This document shows positions 10,481 to 30,569 of a stretch of DNA of 64,000 bases, piece by piece (the first letter of the stretch is position 1; the number at the start of each line of letters is the position of its first letter). A program made the translations under genes and the position numbers. The notes under the pieces were generated by a model that was not told the DNA's origin, ran no database searches, and saw only the letters and a program-made list of their open reading frames with translations. Source of the DNA: Hippophae tibetana. Taxonomy: Eukaryota; Streptophyta; Magnoliopsida; Rosales; Elaeagnaceae. Where the stretch lies: assembly GCA_037013495.1 (NCBI GenBank), contig CM072809.1:1674001-1738000 (forward strand), written 5' to 3'.

Positions 10481-12436
10481 ATGTATGGTACAAATAAATA
10501 TTAATAAATGATATAACATTTTTTTTACTTCCCAATTCTTAATAACAAATAATAACTTTTTTTAATATTTAACACAAAATAAACAAATTTATAATAGAAT
10601 AATAAACTAAGAAAGTTCAAATAAACACCCCCTTAATATAATAAATTAATACTGAGAAATATTAATATATTAGTTTTAGAAAAATACACTATTGCATAAT
10701 TACAAACAAAAGTAATAACTATTTATCCAATAATAAATATTATTTAAAAATATCAATTTTATCCTTTTAAAATTTAACACAAAATTATCAAATGAACTTA
10801 AAATATTATTTTATAAAAGAGAAAAATATTATCGGGATATTTTACTTATTACAAAAATAACACTTATATCGTGTACTTATATTTTATAATAGTTTAATCT
10901 TATTGTTATGAAGAAATTATAGTACGAAAATAAAATTAATTTTTTATTTTTTTTAATTGGATTAGATAAAAACAGTTATAACTTAAATAAATTGTAATTA
11001 AAAAAATAAAAAAAATAAAAATATAAAAAATAGTTATTTGTCTTTATACATTTACTTTTTTATAAAAATATGATTAAATTTTACAAAAAAAAAAAAATAC
11101 ATAATCTAGGTATCACTTTTAGAATAAGTATATAACATTTAGAGTCATCTTCTCTCATAAATATATATTGTCTCATTGAATAAAAATTAATGTAAAATAT
11201 ACTTACAAAATTATAAAAATAACAAAATTAAAATTTATAACAATATAAATATTATTAAACGAAATTTAATTAAATATCCGAATGAATTTAATTTAATTTA
11301 AAATTTGTTTAACTAAGCAAAATAATTTATCAATAATAAATTAAATATATAAATTAAATTAAATACAAGTGATGTTGTATTTTAAAGATTAAAAGTTTTA
11401 AGGGTTTTTCTTTTAATATACTTAACTCTTTACCAGTTCCTAGTTCCTAGTACCTTTATCCTTATTATTATTATTATTATTATTCAGAACCAAAAACGAA
11501 TATCCAAGAGAATTTGTAGGAATAAAAAAGAAGAGGTCTGAGTGGAAGGTGTGTGCGTATGTCCCACACTTAGGAAAAAGAGGGTGGAAGAGAAGAAGAC
11601 AAAGAGTTTTGCTTTTGTCAATCGGTGACACGAAAGATAGCAGCCACCCGCCAGCTAAAGGCCGCCTCTAAGTCAGAGTTTGAGATGTAAAACTCCATCA
11701 AGTAACACCTATTTTATTACAGAGAAAATTGTAATTGAAGTATCTTAAGATATTTTAATAATATATTATTTAATTTATTTATTTGTAATTGATATCGATT
11801 ATACTTTTTAATTTTATAAAAATTATTAAGTCAAAAGTATTATTTTGAAATAAGGTGATTTGATGGAGTAAATTTTATTTTTTTTGGCTGATATGATTTA
11901 ATTTGTAAAAACTTTTTGAAATAAGGGGATTTGATTTAACCTTTTTGGAATATGTCCTCCGTGAACTCCCTCAATTTCAGTTTTTTTATGTAATAATAAA
12001 ATGTTAATATAGTAAATTATGATTAAAATAGTATTATTTAATTTTTTACTTATAATTAACTAAATTTTTCTTTAACTCCCATTTAAGCATTTACCGTTAA
12101 ATATTATCTTATTTATAAAATAGTTATCTAATCATTATTTTAAAATGAAATAATGAAATTTTGGGACTGGATCATGACCCCATACAAATTGCATTATCTA
12201 TACTATTTAATTTTATTTTTTTTCCTTTCAATCAAACCGAAAATGATAGCCATTTTGTCTTTTTTTTTTTTTTTTTTACATCGACTCTGCGTTATTAAAG
12301 CAAGCCAAGTCTCTGGCTTTGCTCTGTGTTATTGTTCCTATTACGGAAATTGGTGCAATTGTTTTTTGCGTAGTGGAAAGTTGTGGATAAAAGTTTCGAG
12401 TTGAGGCAATACAAGTAATAGTGATCAGTTTAAAAG
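10481..12436. other. AT-rich spacer and NADP-ME upstream region
   Basis: No coding sequence is supported. An (ATT)n microsatellite lies at 11462-11484. A less AT-rich block at about 11500-11690 may hold promoter or leader sequence of the malic enzyme gene, but no splice pattern proves it. A poly-T run is at 12261-12278. Confidence 0.5.
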
Positions 12437-17376
<4,940 letters not shown>

Positions 17377-17537
17377 AGAGTCAGAGACTTCACTACAAGT
17401 CTGAAGCTTACTATGAAATCAACTGCATCTTTATATTGTGTTACAGAGCATAGAATCTTTAAGCACAAGTGATAATTTGCGTGGGAGTTCTTGAGTACTG
17501 AAAATAATGTTTGTAATACGATATGTTAATGCAAATG

Positions 17538-17543
17538 AATAAA
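17538..17543 (+). promoter_or_regulatory. Candidate polyadenylation signal of NADP-ME
   Basis: AATAAA lies about 160 bp after the malic enzyme stop codon, a usual 3' UTR length in plants. The position fits, but the cleavage site is not known. Confidence 0.4.
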
Positions 17544-20380
17544 AAGGATTATCGAAAATTCTATTAGTATTCTTTCTCTCCATGTGTAATATTAGTAATG
17601 TTAGTGGCTAGTGAAAAGTATTAAGTCTATTGCAATTTTGTACTTTTCATTTTTTTTTATCTCTTTTTTCTTTTTGAAAAAACTCGAGTATTATTATTAA
17701 ACTTTACTGGCCATAGTTAGCAGATATTTGAAGTAAATGTTTAAAAAATAAAAAAGGTGAAAAAGTGGTTAGAATGGTCAAAAATTGGTTTAAAATAATT
17801 AAAATTTCTACAAACCTAACAATGAATGCCTAAAGTGGATGAGTTTTTTATTTTAAAAAGAACGAAAATGTTTTGCTTAGAAAGTGGTGATAGATATGGG
17901 TGAATAATATCGGCCCAAAATTGCAAATAGTTTTATCTTTTATTTGATTTTTTTAATTTGTAAAAAGTAAATAATATTTTATTACTCCCAGGTAAATTTT
18001 TATTCGCTTTGGATTTTTTTATGGTATATTTATTTTGACTTTAAATTTTTATTTTTATTTTTTATTAACATTACATTTTTTTTCATGTAAATGTTGATTT
18101 AAAATATGTGAAAGAAGTTAAATTTTTTTTTAGAAATGAGTTAGGATGGAAATATAATATTTATATCTTTTGGTTAAATTATTGTTAAATTGTCTTTTAA
18201 ATATCTTTTTTGATAAAATATTTCAAATATTATAAATATTGTCATTAAAATATTATTAAAATATCAACAAAAATAATAATAATATCAATTTTTAATTTAT
18301 TTTATCTTTTTTCTACTTTTTATAAGTCATTTCAATTCAATATTTTTCTCACTTAGTTCATTTGGTAAAGAAAATTTCACACTTATTACACAAGATGAAA
18401 ACCACGGATGTAAAGATATCAGTTTTGGTATTGGAGCAATTGAAAAAGAATTTATAAAAAAAACGTGGTAATATACGAAGAGATTTCACTATTTTTACAT
18501 TTTTTCACCATAATTATTAATACGAGAAGTGGTGATAATCTTAGTACACAATACGGATAAAATCTATTTGAATTTAAGGATTATTTATAATAATATTCGG
18601 ATGATTCGGTTAATTTAAATTTTATTTTAAATTAATTAAAATGTCATAAAGTAGTATATAATAAGTAATGAATTTTTCATGCAAAATATTTTAGAAACGA
18701 ACTCATATTTATTTAAAAATAGAGGTTTTGATTTTAAAAAATTAAAACTATATCTAACCATTAAAGATTAATAAAAAAAATAAAATATGAAAATTTAAAT
18801 AAAAAAAATGATTGTAGGATCATTTTTTATTATATTTTGCAAATCAACCAAAACATATTCTATTTTTAAATATTTTTTTATAACAACTTAAATAAATTCA
18901 CAAATAAAAATCTTAATATATTTTTATAGATTCATTAAATTAAACGATTTATTAATTCAAACTCTTTTTAATAGATAATTTAAAATAAATTCTTTAAATT
19001 TAATATATTAAAAAAATCACTTATAATTAATTATAAAATTAACTATTTATAACAAATAATAAATTTAAAAAATTAGTAATGAAAACAAAAAAAATGGAGA
19101 GAAATCTTAACATTTTTGTTTATTTAATTTTTTTAATTGATTTTTGAATTTTTTTTTCAATTATAATCTCCAATTTAATTTTATAATTTTATATTTTTTT
19201 AATATTTTCTTTTAGTTTTCCTAAAATATCAATATATTTTTTATAGTATATTGTATTAAAAAAGCTGACATGTTTTATATTTGTACGAGGATTGAAGCAT
19301 AGAAAATATCGCATACGCAAGCGAGATTCGCGCTGCTTTAAGAAAAAAACAAGAGGTGCCACATGTCAAGATATAAAATTATAGTGAATTAAACAGGCTT
19401 TAGGTCGGATGTTGTAGTTTACATTTTTTTCGTATATGAATTCAATTTTTTTTTAAGTTAATCCATCAATTAAATATTTTTTTTAAGTTAATCCATCAAT
19501 AAATACAAAATAAATAATTTTAATTTATTATAATAAAAATATACATATAAATAAAAAAAAATATCTAAAAATATATATAAAATAATATTTATTAATTTAC
19601 ATTCTAAAAATTAGATAAATCTAATATTTTTTTGTATTATTACCTAAATTAGAATAAATTAAACTACATTAAAACATACCATATTAATAACTATATTAAA
19701 CATTATCTTTACTCAATAACATACATTAATATCGTCTCTATGTATATAATAGTGTTTAATATCCCATCCTTAGTTTTTAATAATAATGAGTTTTATATTT
19801 AGTAATTATTTTTTATTTTAATAAGTTTGATATTTTCTAATACTTTATATTATTATTATAACATGTAGATTATATTAAAAGATAAGACTCATTATATTTC
19901 TTTAATTATGAGTAATTTTAATAATAAATAATTAATAAAATTTATTTTTATATTATTTAAATCTATCTATTTATTATAGTTAATATAATTAAACCTACTT
20001 AATTATTTTAATTTTTTTAACTATTTATTATATTATATTTAAAAAAATCATATATATTTTATTATATAATATTTTAATTAACTAATAAACTCATTAATTA
20101 ATATAAATATTATATGTATATAAAAATATATAAATTAAATAAAAAATATTTTAAAATATAAATAATTGATTATTTTGATTATTTTTAAAATTTTATTAAA
20201 AAAACTCATATTTTTAATAAGATTTTTATAGTTTATGAGTGCTTTAAAAATATTCTTCCCACCACCCTAAAAGTGAAAGAAAAGAAGGCATGCACCAAAT
20301 AGGCTGATAATATTTTACACTTAACAATCTATTAAAATGTGTACCACGCACTACATGTTCTATGTACTTAGAAAAACACC
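17544..20380. other. AT-rich spacer between convergent genes
   Basis: NADP-ME and the ABCB gene converge on this stretch. It is extremely AT-rich with no coding signature. The only ordered structure I see is a 30-bp tandem duplication at 19441-19500. A small GC-richer patch at 19275-19415 has no recognisable identity. Confidence 0.6.
19441..19500. repeat. 30-bp tandem duplication
   Basis: Two adjacent 30-bp copies share the core TTTTTAAGTTAATCCATCAA, differing only in a few bases at their AT-rich left ends. It is a local duplication in the spacer with no apparent function. Confidence 0.75.
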
Positions 20381-23300
20381 TTAAGTTTGAAGGCTAATAA
20401 GATTGAAGAAAGCACCGCGTTTGTGCTTGAGCTGAGCATAAGTTCCTCTCTCGACCACTTTCCCATCACCAACGACTGCAATTGAGTCCAACTTCTTAAT
20501 GGTGTTTAGCCTATGTGCTATTACAATTGTAGTCCTTCCAACCATAATTCTCTCCAATGCTTCTTGAACTACTTGCTCTGATTGCATGTCAAGAGCACTT
20601 GTTGCTTCGTCTAATAATAGTATTGTTGGGTTCCTTACTATTGCTCTTGCTATTGCTATTCTTTGCTTTTGCCCTCCTGATAGTTGTACTCCTCTTTCCC
20701 CACACTTCGTCCCATATCCATCCTTCAGTGATCTACACACAAAGTTATATGCATTCAATTATTTCTTTTTTAACTAATAGCTTATTTATATGGTTTTCAG
20801 TAGTGCTTTACAAACTCATTAACCCAAAAAAAAAAAAAAACCAGTTCTTGAATTATAATTTGCCTTCTCTCAGTGAGACATAAAAATCTTTTCAGAAAAA
20901 AGTTGTGTTATGTAACCACAATTGATGTGACTGTTTTTTATTGAATATAATTACGTGAATCCAACCGTAATTATCAATAACATTATTGAGATATTTAGAC
21001 TTTTTCTTATAAATAACTGTGCAACTAAAGTGTTTTACTTGTTAAACAGCTCAAGAAAGAGGGAATATTTGGGGAATTTTTACACGAAAAAGAAGTTGTT
21101 TTACTTACGAGATAAATTCATGGGCATTGGCAGCTCTAGCAGCCTCCACAACCTCAGACTCTGAAGCATCAAGCTTGCCAAACATGATATTCTCTCTAAT
21201 ACTGCCTGAGTATATTACTGGTTCTTGACTAACAAGTGCCATGTATCTCCTGTAACACTTAACTTGTAGTTCTCTTATGTCCACACCATCTACTTTCACT
21301 GATCCCCTTTGAACATCATAAAATCTTTGTATCAATCCTATCACTGTTGATTTCCCACATCCACTTTTCCCAACCAATCCAATGCTTGTGCCTGCTTTCA
21401 CCTCCAGGCTGAATTGCCTCAATACTAGAATCTCTGGCCTACTTGGATAGGCAAAATCAACCTTCTTCAACTCTATCTTGCCTGTTATTTTCTCCAATTT
21501 TGTTCCACCCGAAACAAGTTCACCCTGTTTGAAAAAAATAAAACTCTCAAGTTCTATAAAATATTTCATAAAATTGAGATGAAGAATAACACAGTTATGA
21601 TACTATGAGTATGCTTGTTTTTGCTTTTGAAACTATGTAAAAGCACTTATAACAGCAAAAATAATACTTTTGAGCCAAGATATTTTTTTTTGCAAGGAAA
21701 ACACATTTTGTGCTTACTGATAGAAACAATGTAATAATTTAGTTTCACTCACATCATTACACCCCGAAATGGATGAATGCCTGTCCAGAATCTCAAACAC
21801 TGATGCAACAGCAGTGGAACCCTTGGCTAAATCAGAAGTCATACTTCCAGCTTCTGCTATAACCTTGCCAGTACTAACCAAGATGAAAAATGTTTTGAAC
21901 ACGTCCCCCGCTGATATTTGACCCTTTTGGACTAATGTACCTCCGTACCAAAAATCTAGAGCCCACGACATAAATGTTAGGCACTGAGCGGACCCCATCC
22001 CTATCCCCGCTAACCATGACTTTTTCCTGGCTTCTTTCCTTGGGGCCTCTTGAGCCTGATCAAAAAGTTGAAGAACTTTTCTTACACTTCCAAATGATGT
22101 CACAATTCTATGGTTGTATACTGCTTCTACTGCAATTTGAGTGCTCTGATGTTGTGCTTTGACAAAGTTGGTAGAAATTGCAGAGAGCAAAACTTTTCTA
22201 ACATAAAAGCAAAGGATTGTGAGAGGTTGAACTGCTATCATAACAATTGCTAGCTTCCATGCCACTACTAGTCCCAAAATCATGGCAATAGTCACAGCTG
22301 AAGTTGTTTGGACTATTAAAGACACCCTATCAGCCACAAGAGTTTTAACCATGGAAGCCTCATTGTTCAATCTTGAACACAATGCCCCACTCGAATTTTG
22401 TTCCTCGTCGAACCAAGCAGTTTCAAAAGTCAAGATCTTCTCCAAGATTTGTAATCGGATTCTTTTTGTTAGGTGCTCACCCATGTAAGCAAAGCTGTAA
22501 TGCTGCAAGAGATTAAGAATAATAGACACCATGGAAAGTGAAGAGAAAATTAAGGAATATGTATGTATTCGAGCCTGCATTTCCTTGTGGCTTTGCACAA
22601 AGAAAGTTGATATCACACCACCAATGGTTAAAGCATAAATAGGTTGAACAGAACCAAAGGCTGTGGCAGATAGGCTTCCAATGAGACCATGCTTCCATTC
22701 TGGAGAATTTAACAAGACAAGGCGGGTAAAGGAAGGTGGAGGTTGGGATAAAGGCTTTTGATTCTCGTCAGCTTGTAAAGGTGTTTTTGCAAATATTAAT
22801 GGGCTTGATTTTGCTGTGCTTAGCCGGCCAGCGCTGCTTCGTGTCACTGAAGAGACACGAAATTCAGAGGCTTGTTCTTGGTCACTGTTGTCACAGCTGA
22901 ATTGTCTCTGCATTTTTGCTAGCTTTGCATAATGTCCATTGTTTCGATTGACAAGCTCATCGTGTGAGCCAATTTCAATTATGAAACCATTGCTAACCAC
23001 TGCAATTAGGTCCGCGTTTCGCACTGTGGAAAGCTTGTGGGCAACAACCTGATGATATATAGTTCCCGAAAAAGAAGATCAACTAAAAGTTATTAATGAT
23101 CACATATGGTATATTCATCTCTTAAATCCTTTTCATTTTCTTTCATTGGTTTGTCATCACAATAAACAGATCAATTTATTTTTATACATGTGCCTTTTCA
23201 CCTATAAGAAGTGCAGCGTATGTGAAGTTAACTTTTAAATCTTTTTTTAAAGCCTTGATTTTGGTTTGTAATGAATGAAATGCCTTGATAATAGTTAGTT

Positions 23301-26300
23301 AATTATTACCAAGGTAGTTCTTCCCATGGAAGCTTGATCAAGAGCATTTTGAACCAATGTTTCTGATTCATTGTCAAGAGCACTTGTTGCTTCATCTAGG
23401 AGGAGAATTGCAGGATTCTTGATGACTGCTCTGGCAATTGCAATCCTCTGCTTTTGTCCACCTGATAAGTGTCCTCCTCTCTCTCCAATCTATGAAATAT
23501 GATTATGTGGAAGTTAGCTTTTACTTATATCTTTGCAAGTGAAGATCAAAATAGAATATATAGAATTTTGGAGGTCTAGAGTAACATACAATACTTTATT
23601 ATAATTTTTTTTTATGCTGATAAATAAATATATAATAGGGAGTGGACCAAAAATCTCTAGGCCATTGGTGTTTGTTTGTCATTATATTTTTACAATAATA
23701 TTTTAATATATAAAACATTAAAATAATATAATTTGTTATTAATTTTTTTTTCAAACTAAATGAATAAATTACGTCACTTATAATTTAAGATACTAAATAA
23801 TACAAATAAATTATTATAAGGAATTTTTATAATAATCTTCTATTTCATAATAATAACAATGATAATGATAATTATAATATTACTAGTCACTTTTCATAAA
23901 CAAGTACTAGATTACAATAGCATCTTTTCCAAAGTTAAAATATTATATAAAAAATATATTTTATATTTATTCATCGCTGATAAGGAAACAAATAATATAA
24001 ATTTGTCTAATACTCTAATAGCTTATACTTTTAAATCTTGTAGAAGCGCTTTTAACAATAAAAAAACGCATAAACCAAATAGAAAAAGAAATGCTAGAAT
24101 TTTGTTTTAAGGTTCAAGAAACACATTTTTAACTTCCTAACAAAAACACAAATAATATGCTTATTTCTAAAAGCTCTTTTAACCAAAACCACAAGCAAAC
24201 AAACCCTAATAAATTTTGAAACTAAATTATGGTCTAGTTCATGATGACTTATATTCTTTTTATCGTGATAATTTTATAATAATGATGTAATAATAGTTGT
24301 AACTGTTGAAGTCCCACGTCAACTGAAAAACCAGTAGAAGAGCTAGTTATAATCCTGGGCATCCCTTCTCCTTGTAAGTGCATTTTCGAGAGGTGAATTA
24401 GGCTCATCGGAAAACTAACATGGTATCAAACCAAGGTTCTCGGTCAATCGAGGGGATAGAACCCTTATTGATGTGACGGGAAATATTGAAGTCTTACATT
24501 GACTAGAAAACCAAGAGTTGGTTATAATCCTGTGCATCCCTTCTCCTTGTAAGTGCGTTTTCGAGGGATGAGTTAGACTCATCGAAAAATTAACAGTAAC
24601 AACTAATAATATTTTAAAAGATCGAAACTAACCTTAAGGCGTTTTACTTCCACCTAATGAGACATAAGCCTCGAGCCTGCCTCAAGACAAGATTTTTAAA
24701 AAATATATAAAACTCAAATAAATACTATCAGGCATTAATTATAACAAAAAATATTTATTAACTCATTAAATACTTAAAAACAGTAACTAAAAGTCTAAAA
24801 TAATTTGCATGAAAAGTAATTCACTGTTTGGAAAACATGAAATAAAAAAATCACTTTAAGTATGCTTGCAACCTTGCTAAGAGAAAAAGAAAGAGAAAAC
24901 AATCATAGAAAATGGGTTGGGAACAATTTTAACAGTTTTATAACATGTTCAATATGGAAAAAATAAATAAAAGAAACCTAAAAATAAGAATGAGCAAAAA
25001 AAAACATATTTCTTTTTAATAATGAAGAGTTGTTGGACTAAATTTTTATAATATAGTTAAAATATGAAGTAGCTCAAGAACAATTTAGAAGGGTTAAAAG
25101 TAGTGAAACAACACTGATAGTTGCTACTGGAAGTAAGAGTAAGAATAAATTTTCGATATACTTGAAAATCCTAATGTCCTTATGGTTTCTAGTACTTTTT
25201 TTTTTTCCCTGTTATTAGCTTGAGAAGATCGAATTTAATATGAAATTTCTTTTAAAACATAAATTGGACTTGATTTTGTGTTTTTGTACCATCAATTTAA
25301 TTCAATTTTATCAAAGTTTAAGGTTGTAAGCTTTACACATCTTAGAACTTAAGCTTTGAGGCGTAAGCGTTAACCGCACAAGATGAAACATAAGTCTCAA
25401 AAAAACATTGAAAATATTATTCTTGATGCGATTTTTCTGGACAAAAAGGTTTAATGCAAGCCTTAAATAGTTTTTTAAAACTATGAATTTCTTTTAATTA
25501 ACTCACCATCGTCTCATACCCTTCTGGAAGCTGCCTTATGAAATTATGAGCATTAGAAGCCATGGCAGCAGCTGTGACTTCATCTATGGTGGCATCAAGC
25601 TTGCCAAACATAATATTCTCTTTTATTGATGTCCCAAACAAAGCATGTTCTTGACTTACAAGCCCCATTTGAGATCTTATCCATTTCAATTGTAGTGTCC
25701 TAATATCTACACCATCAATTTTCACAACTCCATCATCTGCATCATAAAATCTTTGAACCAATGCAATTGCTGTGGATTTTCCACTCCCACTTGCACCAAC
25801 AAGTGCAATAGTTTTTCCTGCTTCAATTTTTAGATTAAAATCTTGGAGTACCACATTATCAGGTCGAGAAGGGTATGTGAATTTGACATGTTCAAATTCA
25901 ATTTGGCCTCTAATATTGTCAAGAATAACTCCTTTAGCACCTTCTCCGTCGATCAAAGGTTTCCGGTCAATCATCTTAAAAAAATTTTGTGCAGCGACAG
26001 ATGCTTCTGTGAAATATTTCACGTCCGGAAGTGCCATTCCAAGGGATCTGTATCATAAAATTTAATTCATCAAAGATCTATTGTAAGTTTGTAACTATTT
26101 TTTTTCCCTCTCTTTCTTTTGATTATTGTAAATATGTCTTTGTACTGAGAGAGAGTGGGCAAAAGCACTAACAATATTATTGTAAAATACACTAGAGTTA
26201 TGTTTAGGAAGAAAACAAGTACAATGCATTGAAGCCTAATCATGAGCCTACAATTTGGACTATTTTTAAAGATAAAAGTGATTTCTGCTAGAACACCTAT

Positions 26301-29300
26301 TGGAAAAGCACTTTAGATCAGAAGACTTGTTATTAATTAATTTGGTCAATAAGCACCATAAAAGGACTTGTATTTAATGGCAAGTAACCATAGGAAATTG
26401 TAGACCCCTCTTTGATTTATATGGTACTTTTGTCTCTGTAATAAATTCTTTTTAATGTACGGTATAATAAATTCTTAGCTTCACATGCAGGAGTTTGAAT
26501 CAATGATAAGCAGCAGCAGGAAAAAAAAAATTGATTCAATATATATTATCAACTTTAGCATCTTAATTTATTTCTCCCGCTTTCTTTTCAACCAAACAAT
26601 GCGTGGTTTGGGATTCAAATCAAGCTATTCTTGGAAGAAATATTAAACCTGTACTATTTTACTAGAGGATGATTGTCATTTCTCTTAATGTTAGATTATT
26701 AAATATATGTTTATTGGAACATGTAATTCAAATCATATAAATTTATACCTATATTATTTATATTGTGTCATATATTAAAAAAAAAATTTGAAAATTATGC
26801 ATTTGTTTTAGGTAAAACTAACAAGTGTCATAATAGCATAAACTGGGTGCAAATTATGTCTTTTAACATAGTACATATTTATACGAAATTTTCAATTAAT
26901 TAGCACCATGCAAATTAATAGTTGGCAAAAGCTACCCACAAAGTTTGACAACGAAAATGAATACCTAAAAAGATCAATTAGCACAAAAGAAAAAGGATAT
27001 ATATATATATATACCTAGATGTCGATCATAATACTAGTGTTAATTATTTTATTGAAGATTTCACAGCTAGCTAGCTAGCTAGCTAAATGATATTTATATG
27101 AAAACAAATTATTATATTTGATATGAAAATTAATTATAACTTCCAATAAATAAATAAATTATGATTGTAACATAATTTTATTCATTAAAAAATAATTTTT
27201 TATATATTATCGTGATAATTGAAGGAAATATTCTTACAGATGAGGGGTCTATTGGCGTAATATTGTAAGTTGCAATTCAGTAGTCATAAAGAATATGTGG
27301 CCACATTCAATTTGAAGAAAGAAATAGATTCTTCTACATAATCATTAGTTATGAGTACGTATCAAAGAAAAAAAGAAGGTAGCTAGGTTATAATATTAAC
27401 TACAAGCACTGAAAAAAAAAATGCATGCTTGTTCGGTACTAGATACCATTTTATAGAAGACTTAAGGTCTTTGCTAAGGATAAGCAGGAAAAACTATGAA
27501 AAATTGATTCATGTCCTTAATTTTGATTAAAATTGAACAAATATAGTAAGCATATGACCCAACTTTAACTTAATTTTTGAAATATCATTGTTATATATTG
27601 CAATATCAATTGATATACTAATTTTTTTTATTGGGTATAATTTTTGTTTTTGGACTTGACTGTATCTCAAATTTAAGATGCATATATAACATTTTTCTTT
27701 TCAAAATGGTCAACATAGTCATGTTTGTATAATTGTAGCAGTAATGATAATATAAATTTAATTTAATTTAATATAAATAGTATTATTATTATATTTATTT
27801 GAGTAGTAGATTCAAAATAAAATTTACGAAATTATAAATGACATAAAATTAAAAAATTCAATACAAATAGTGCAGTGAAAGGAATAAGTTTATTGGAGTG
27901 GTTTCTATTCCCTTCAAATTAATAGTGAAGCGAAGTACATAATACCTATAATTCTTTTTTCATTGTCATTCCCATAAACATGAAATGGGAAAACTTTCTA
28001 ATGTTTTGAAATAAGGTCCATCAAATATATGTAATCTGTAGATATGCAGCGCAATTAATCGAAAATAAAAGGCGCAAGCAATGATTATTCAAACCAACTT
28101 TATGTTAGGGATTTTTTATAACCAAACAACACTTCGTTTAAATTTCTGATTGGAAATAGAAATTAAAGATAATATTATATATGAGACTCTACAAGGTGAA
28201 CAAGATGCATAAACTTTCATAATCACAGTTAATATCTAGATAAAGAAAATGTATACGCACAAGTTCAACCATACTAACACAAATATATATATATATATGC
28301 CCATTTATTAAAATTAGTCACATATATTAGAAAACTGATGGACATGTTCATAAATTCTTTGAAATATTATATGTATACAATTGAAATAAACCTAAATTTC
28401 AGGAAATTCCACAATATTTCTTCGGCTAATACCACTGTACCACGTACAAAAAAGGTAGTATTTGATAACTATTACAATTTTTAACTTTTAATTCTTTAGT
28501 TCTGAAATTGAATTATCAATTTCAAATTATTTTAGAAAAAAAATAAATGTTATTTAATAACAAAATTCTAGTTTTAATTATGAAAATATAAATTGAAAAT
28601 AACCAATCTTAATTTTGAAATTTTAACTTTTTAAGGTCTAAAATTTAATTTTAAACTTATTTCTCATAAATTTTCATTAATTTTTGGATTTTTTATAATT
28701 TTGAGTAAGATTTAAGTATAAATTAATAAGATTGGATTATTAATTTTTAATGTCAAGAAATAAAAAAAATAGAAATTCAATTCCAAAAATTGTTTTTTTA
28801 AATTTCAAAATTTGACTAAATTCAAAAAACCAAATTTAAAAATTTTAAAAATTAAAATTAAGCATTAAGAATTGAAATTATTAGACTAGAGTTTAACTTT
28901 ATATCAAAATTCAAGTTGTGAGATAAAATATTTTCTAAAATCATATGTGAACAGACTTGATCAATGTGAGATTTATCAGTCCCTTTCCACATAAGTTGGT
29001 GGTCCTGGTCGGTACCGAGGATACAGAGTTATGCACTTAGCGCACCGCCAGGTTCTTGGGTATCGATGAAAAACCACGGAACCGGTTTTAATACTATCTT
29101 AGATTTGAACCTTATTCCATCTTAAAACTCAAATTATGAGATAAAAAAATTATCCAAAGTTAATTAATTATGCAACAGAGGTCTAGTATTGGGTGATGTG
29201 AGACTTAACAATAATAATAAAACAAAACTAGACCTTATATACAAAGAAAATTAACCATTGATCTAAACACACTACAATGATGATCAGAAACTAATACAGT

Positions 29301-30537
29301 AAATTAAAAGAGAGAGAAGAGGAAATTACTTACAGTCCACCCAAAATGAAGGAAATGGAAGCAGCATAGATCCTGCCACCACTTTCACCTTTATACATAA
29401 CCAAACGGCTTCCATACCAAGCAAGTAGTGCCCAAATCACAAATGACAACCCTGTGCTCCCTACTGCCAAACCTTTGGCTATTCCTTGGCTAATCCCCAA
29501 CTTAGCTGTCCTTTCTAATATCTTTGAATATCTTTCAATAATTGTCCTCTCAGCAGTGAACGAATAAACTGTTTTAATGGAACTAAGTGCTTGCTCTATT
29601 ATGCTATTTGCTTCTCCATACTCTTTGCTTGATTTTCTAGACAAGTACATTAGATATTTTCCATATATCATTCCTGGTATTATTAGAACTACTATTGTTG
29701 GAAATGCAACCAAGGCTAGCCTCCATGAGAAATATGTTGAAAATCCAAGCCCTGTTATGAATACTGATGTGTGCATTAAAAATATCGGCATCTGCATACA
29801 ATAAATTAATTTTTGATGAGAAATTAATCAATCTTTTTTTTTTAGCATATATAATTATTAAAAAAAAGTCTTTAATTAACCACTCAAGTTTTTGTAAGAA
29901 TGGATAAACAAGGCATCTAATAATACCTTTTCACTAAGAAGTTCCTGAATGAGAGAAGTCTCTTTTGATATACTGTTAATGACTTCTGAAGTATTGGCTT
30001 CTTGTGAATCAAAAAACCCAACTTCTTGTGTGAGAACAGCTTCTAAGTACTTGTAGCGAATCTTCAGCACCTGTCTCTCGCTGGTTTTACTCCAACAATA
30101 ACCTTCTGCAATATTGTAATTTATTAATTAATATATATATGCTTTAACTTCCTATTTAATTATAAATATGAATTAAGCTTTAATTTCTAATTGGCCTTCA
30201 TTAATATCTAGGGTTTGATCATTTTCTTGTTTTCTATCGATACATAGAGTTGGTTTTGAATCTGGCTCTATATATGTGTCCTAACTAATTTTGTATAATT
30301 AATATTAGATACCAATATTTGAAATTATATTGTAAATTGGGGTTCAATAATATTAATGTGTTGTTGAGAAGGGGAACAAATTGACCCCTGTTTTCGATTT
30401 TCGAAAAGAAGGGGGAGGAAAAAGGAATTGCTTGAAATTACCCAGAAAAGAGACCGCCATAACTGCTAATGCCAAGTATACAAAGTTCAAACTGCACTGT
30501 TTGACAAAACTCAAAAAAGCAAAATGAGAGTCTAGAA

Positions 30538-30569
<32 letters not shown>

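Noticed and set aside
23859-24110. 83-codon frame within an ABCB intron
   Set aside because: Lies in AT-rich intron sequence with no recognisable domain.
24640-25460. Repeat-like words (AGGCG, AAGCCTT, GAGGCGTAAGCG) in an ABCB intron
   Set aside because: They resemble a known style of plant dispersed repeat, but no boundaries or second copy in the window allow a call.
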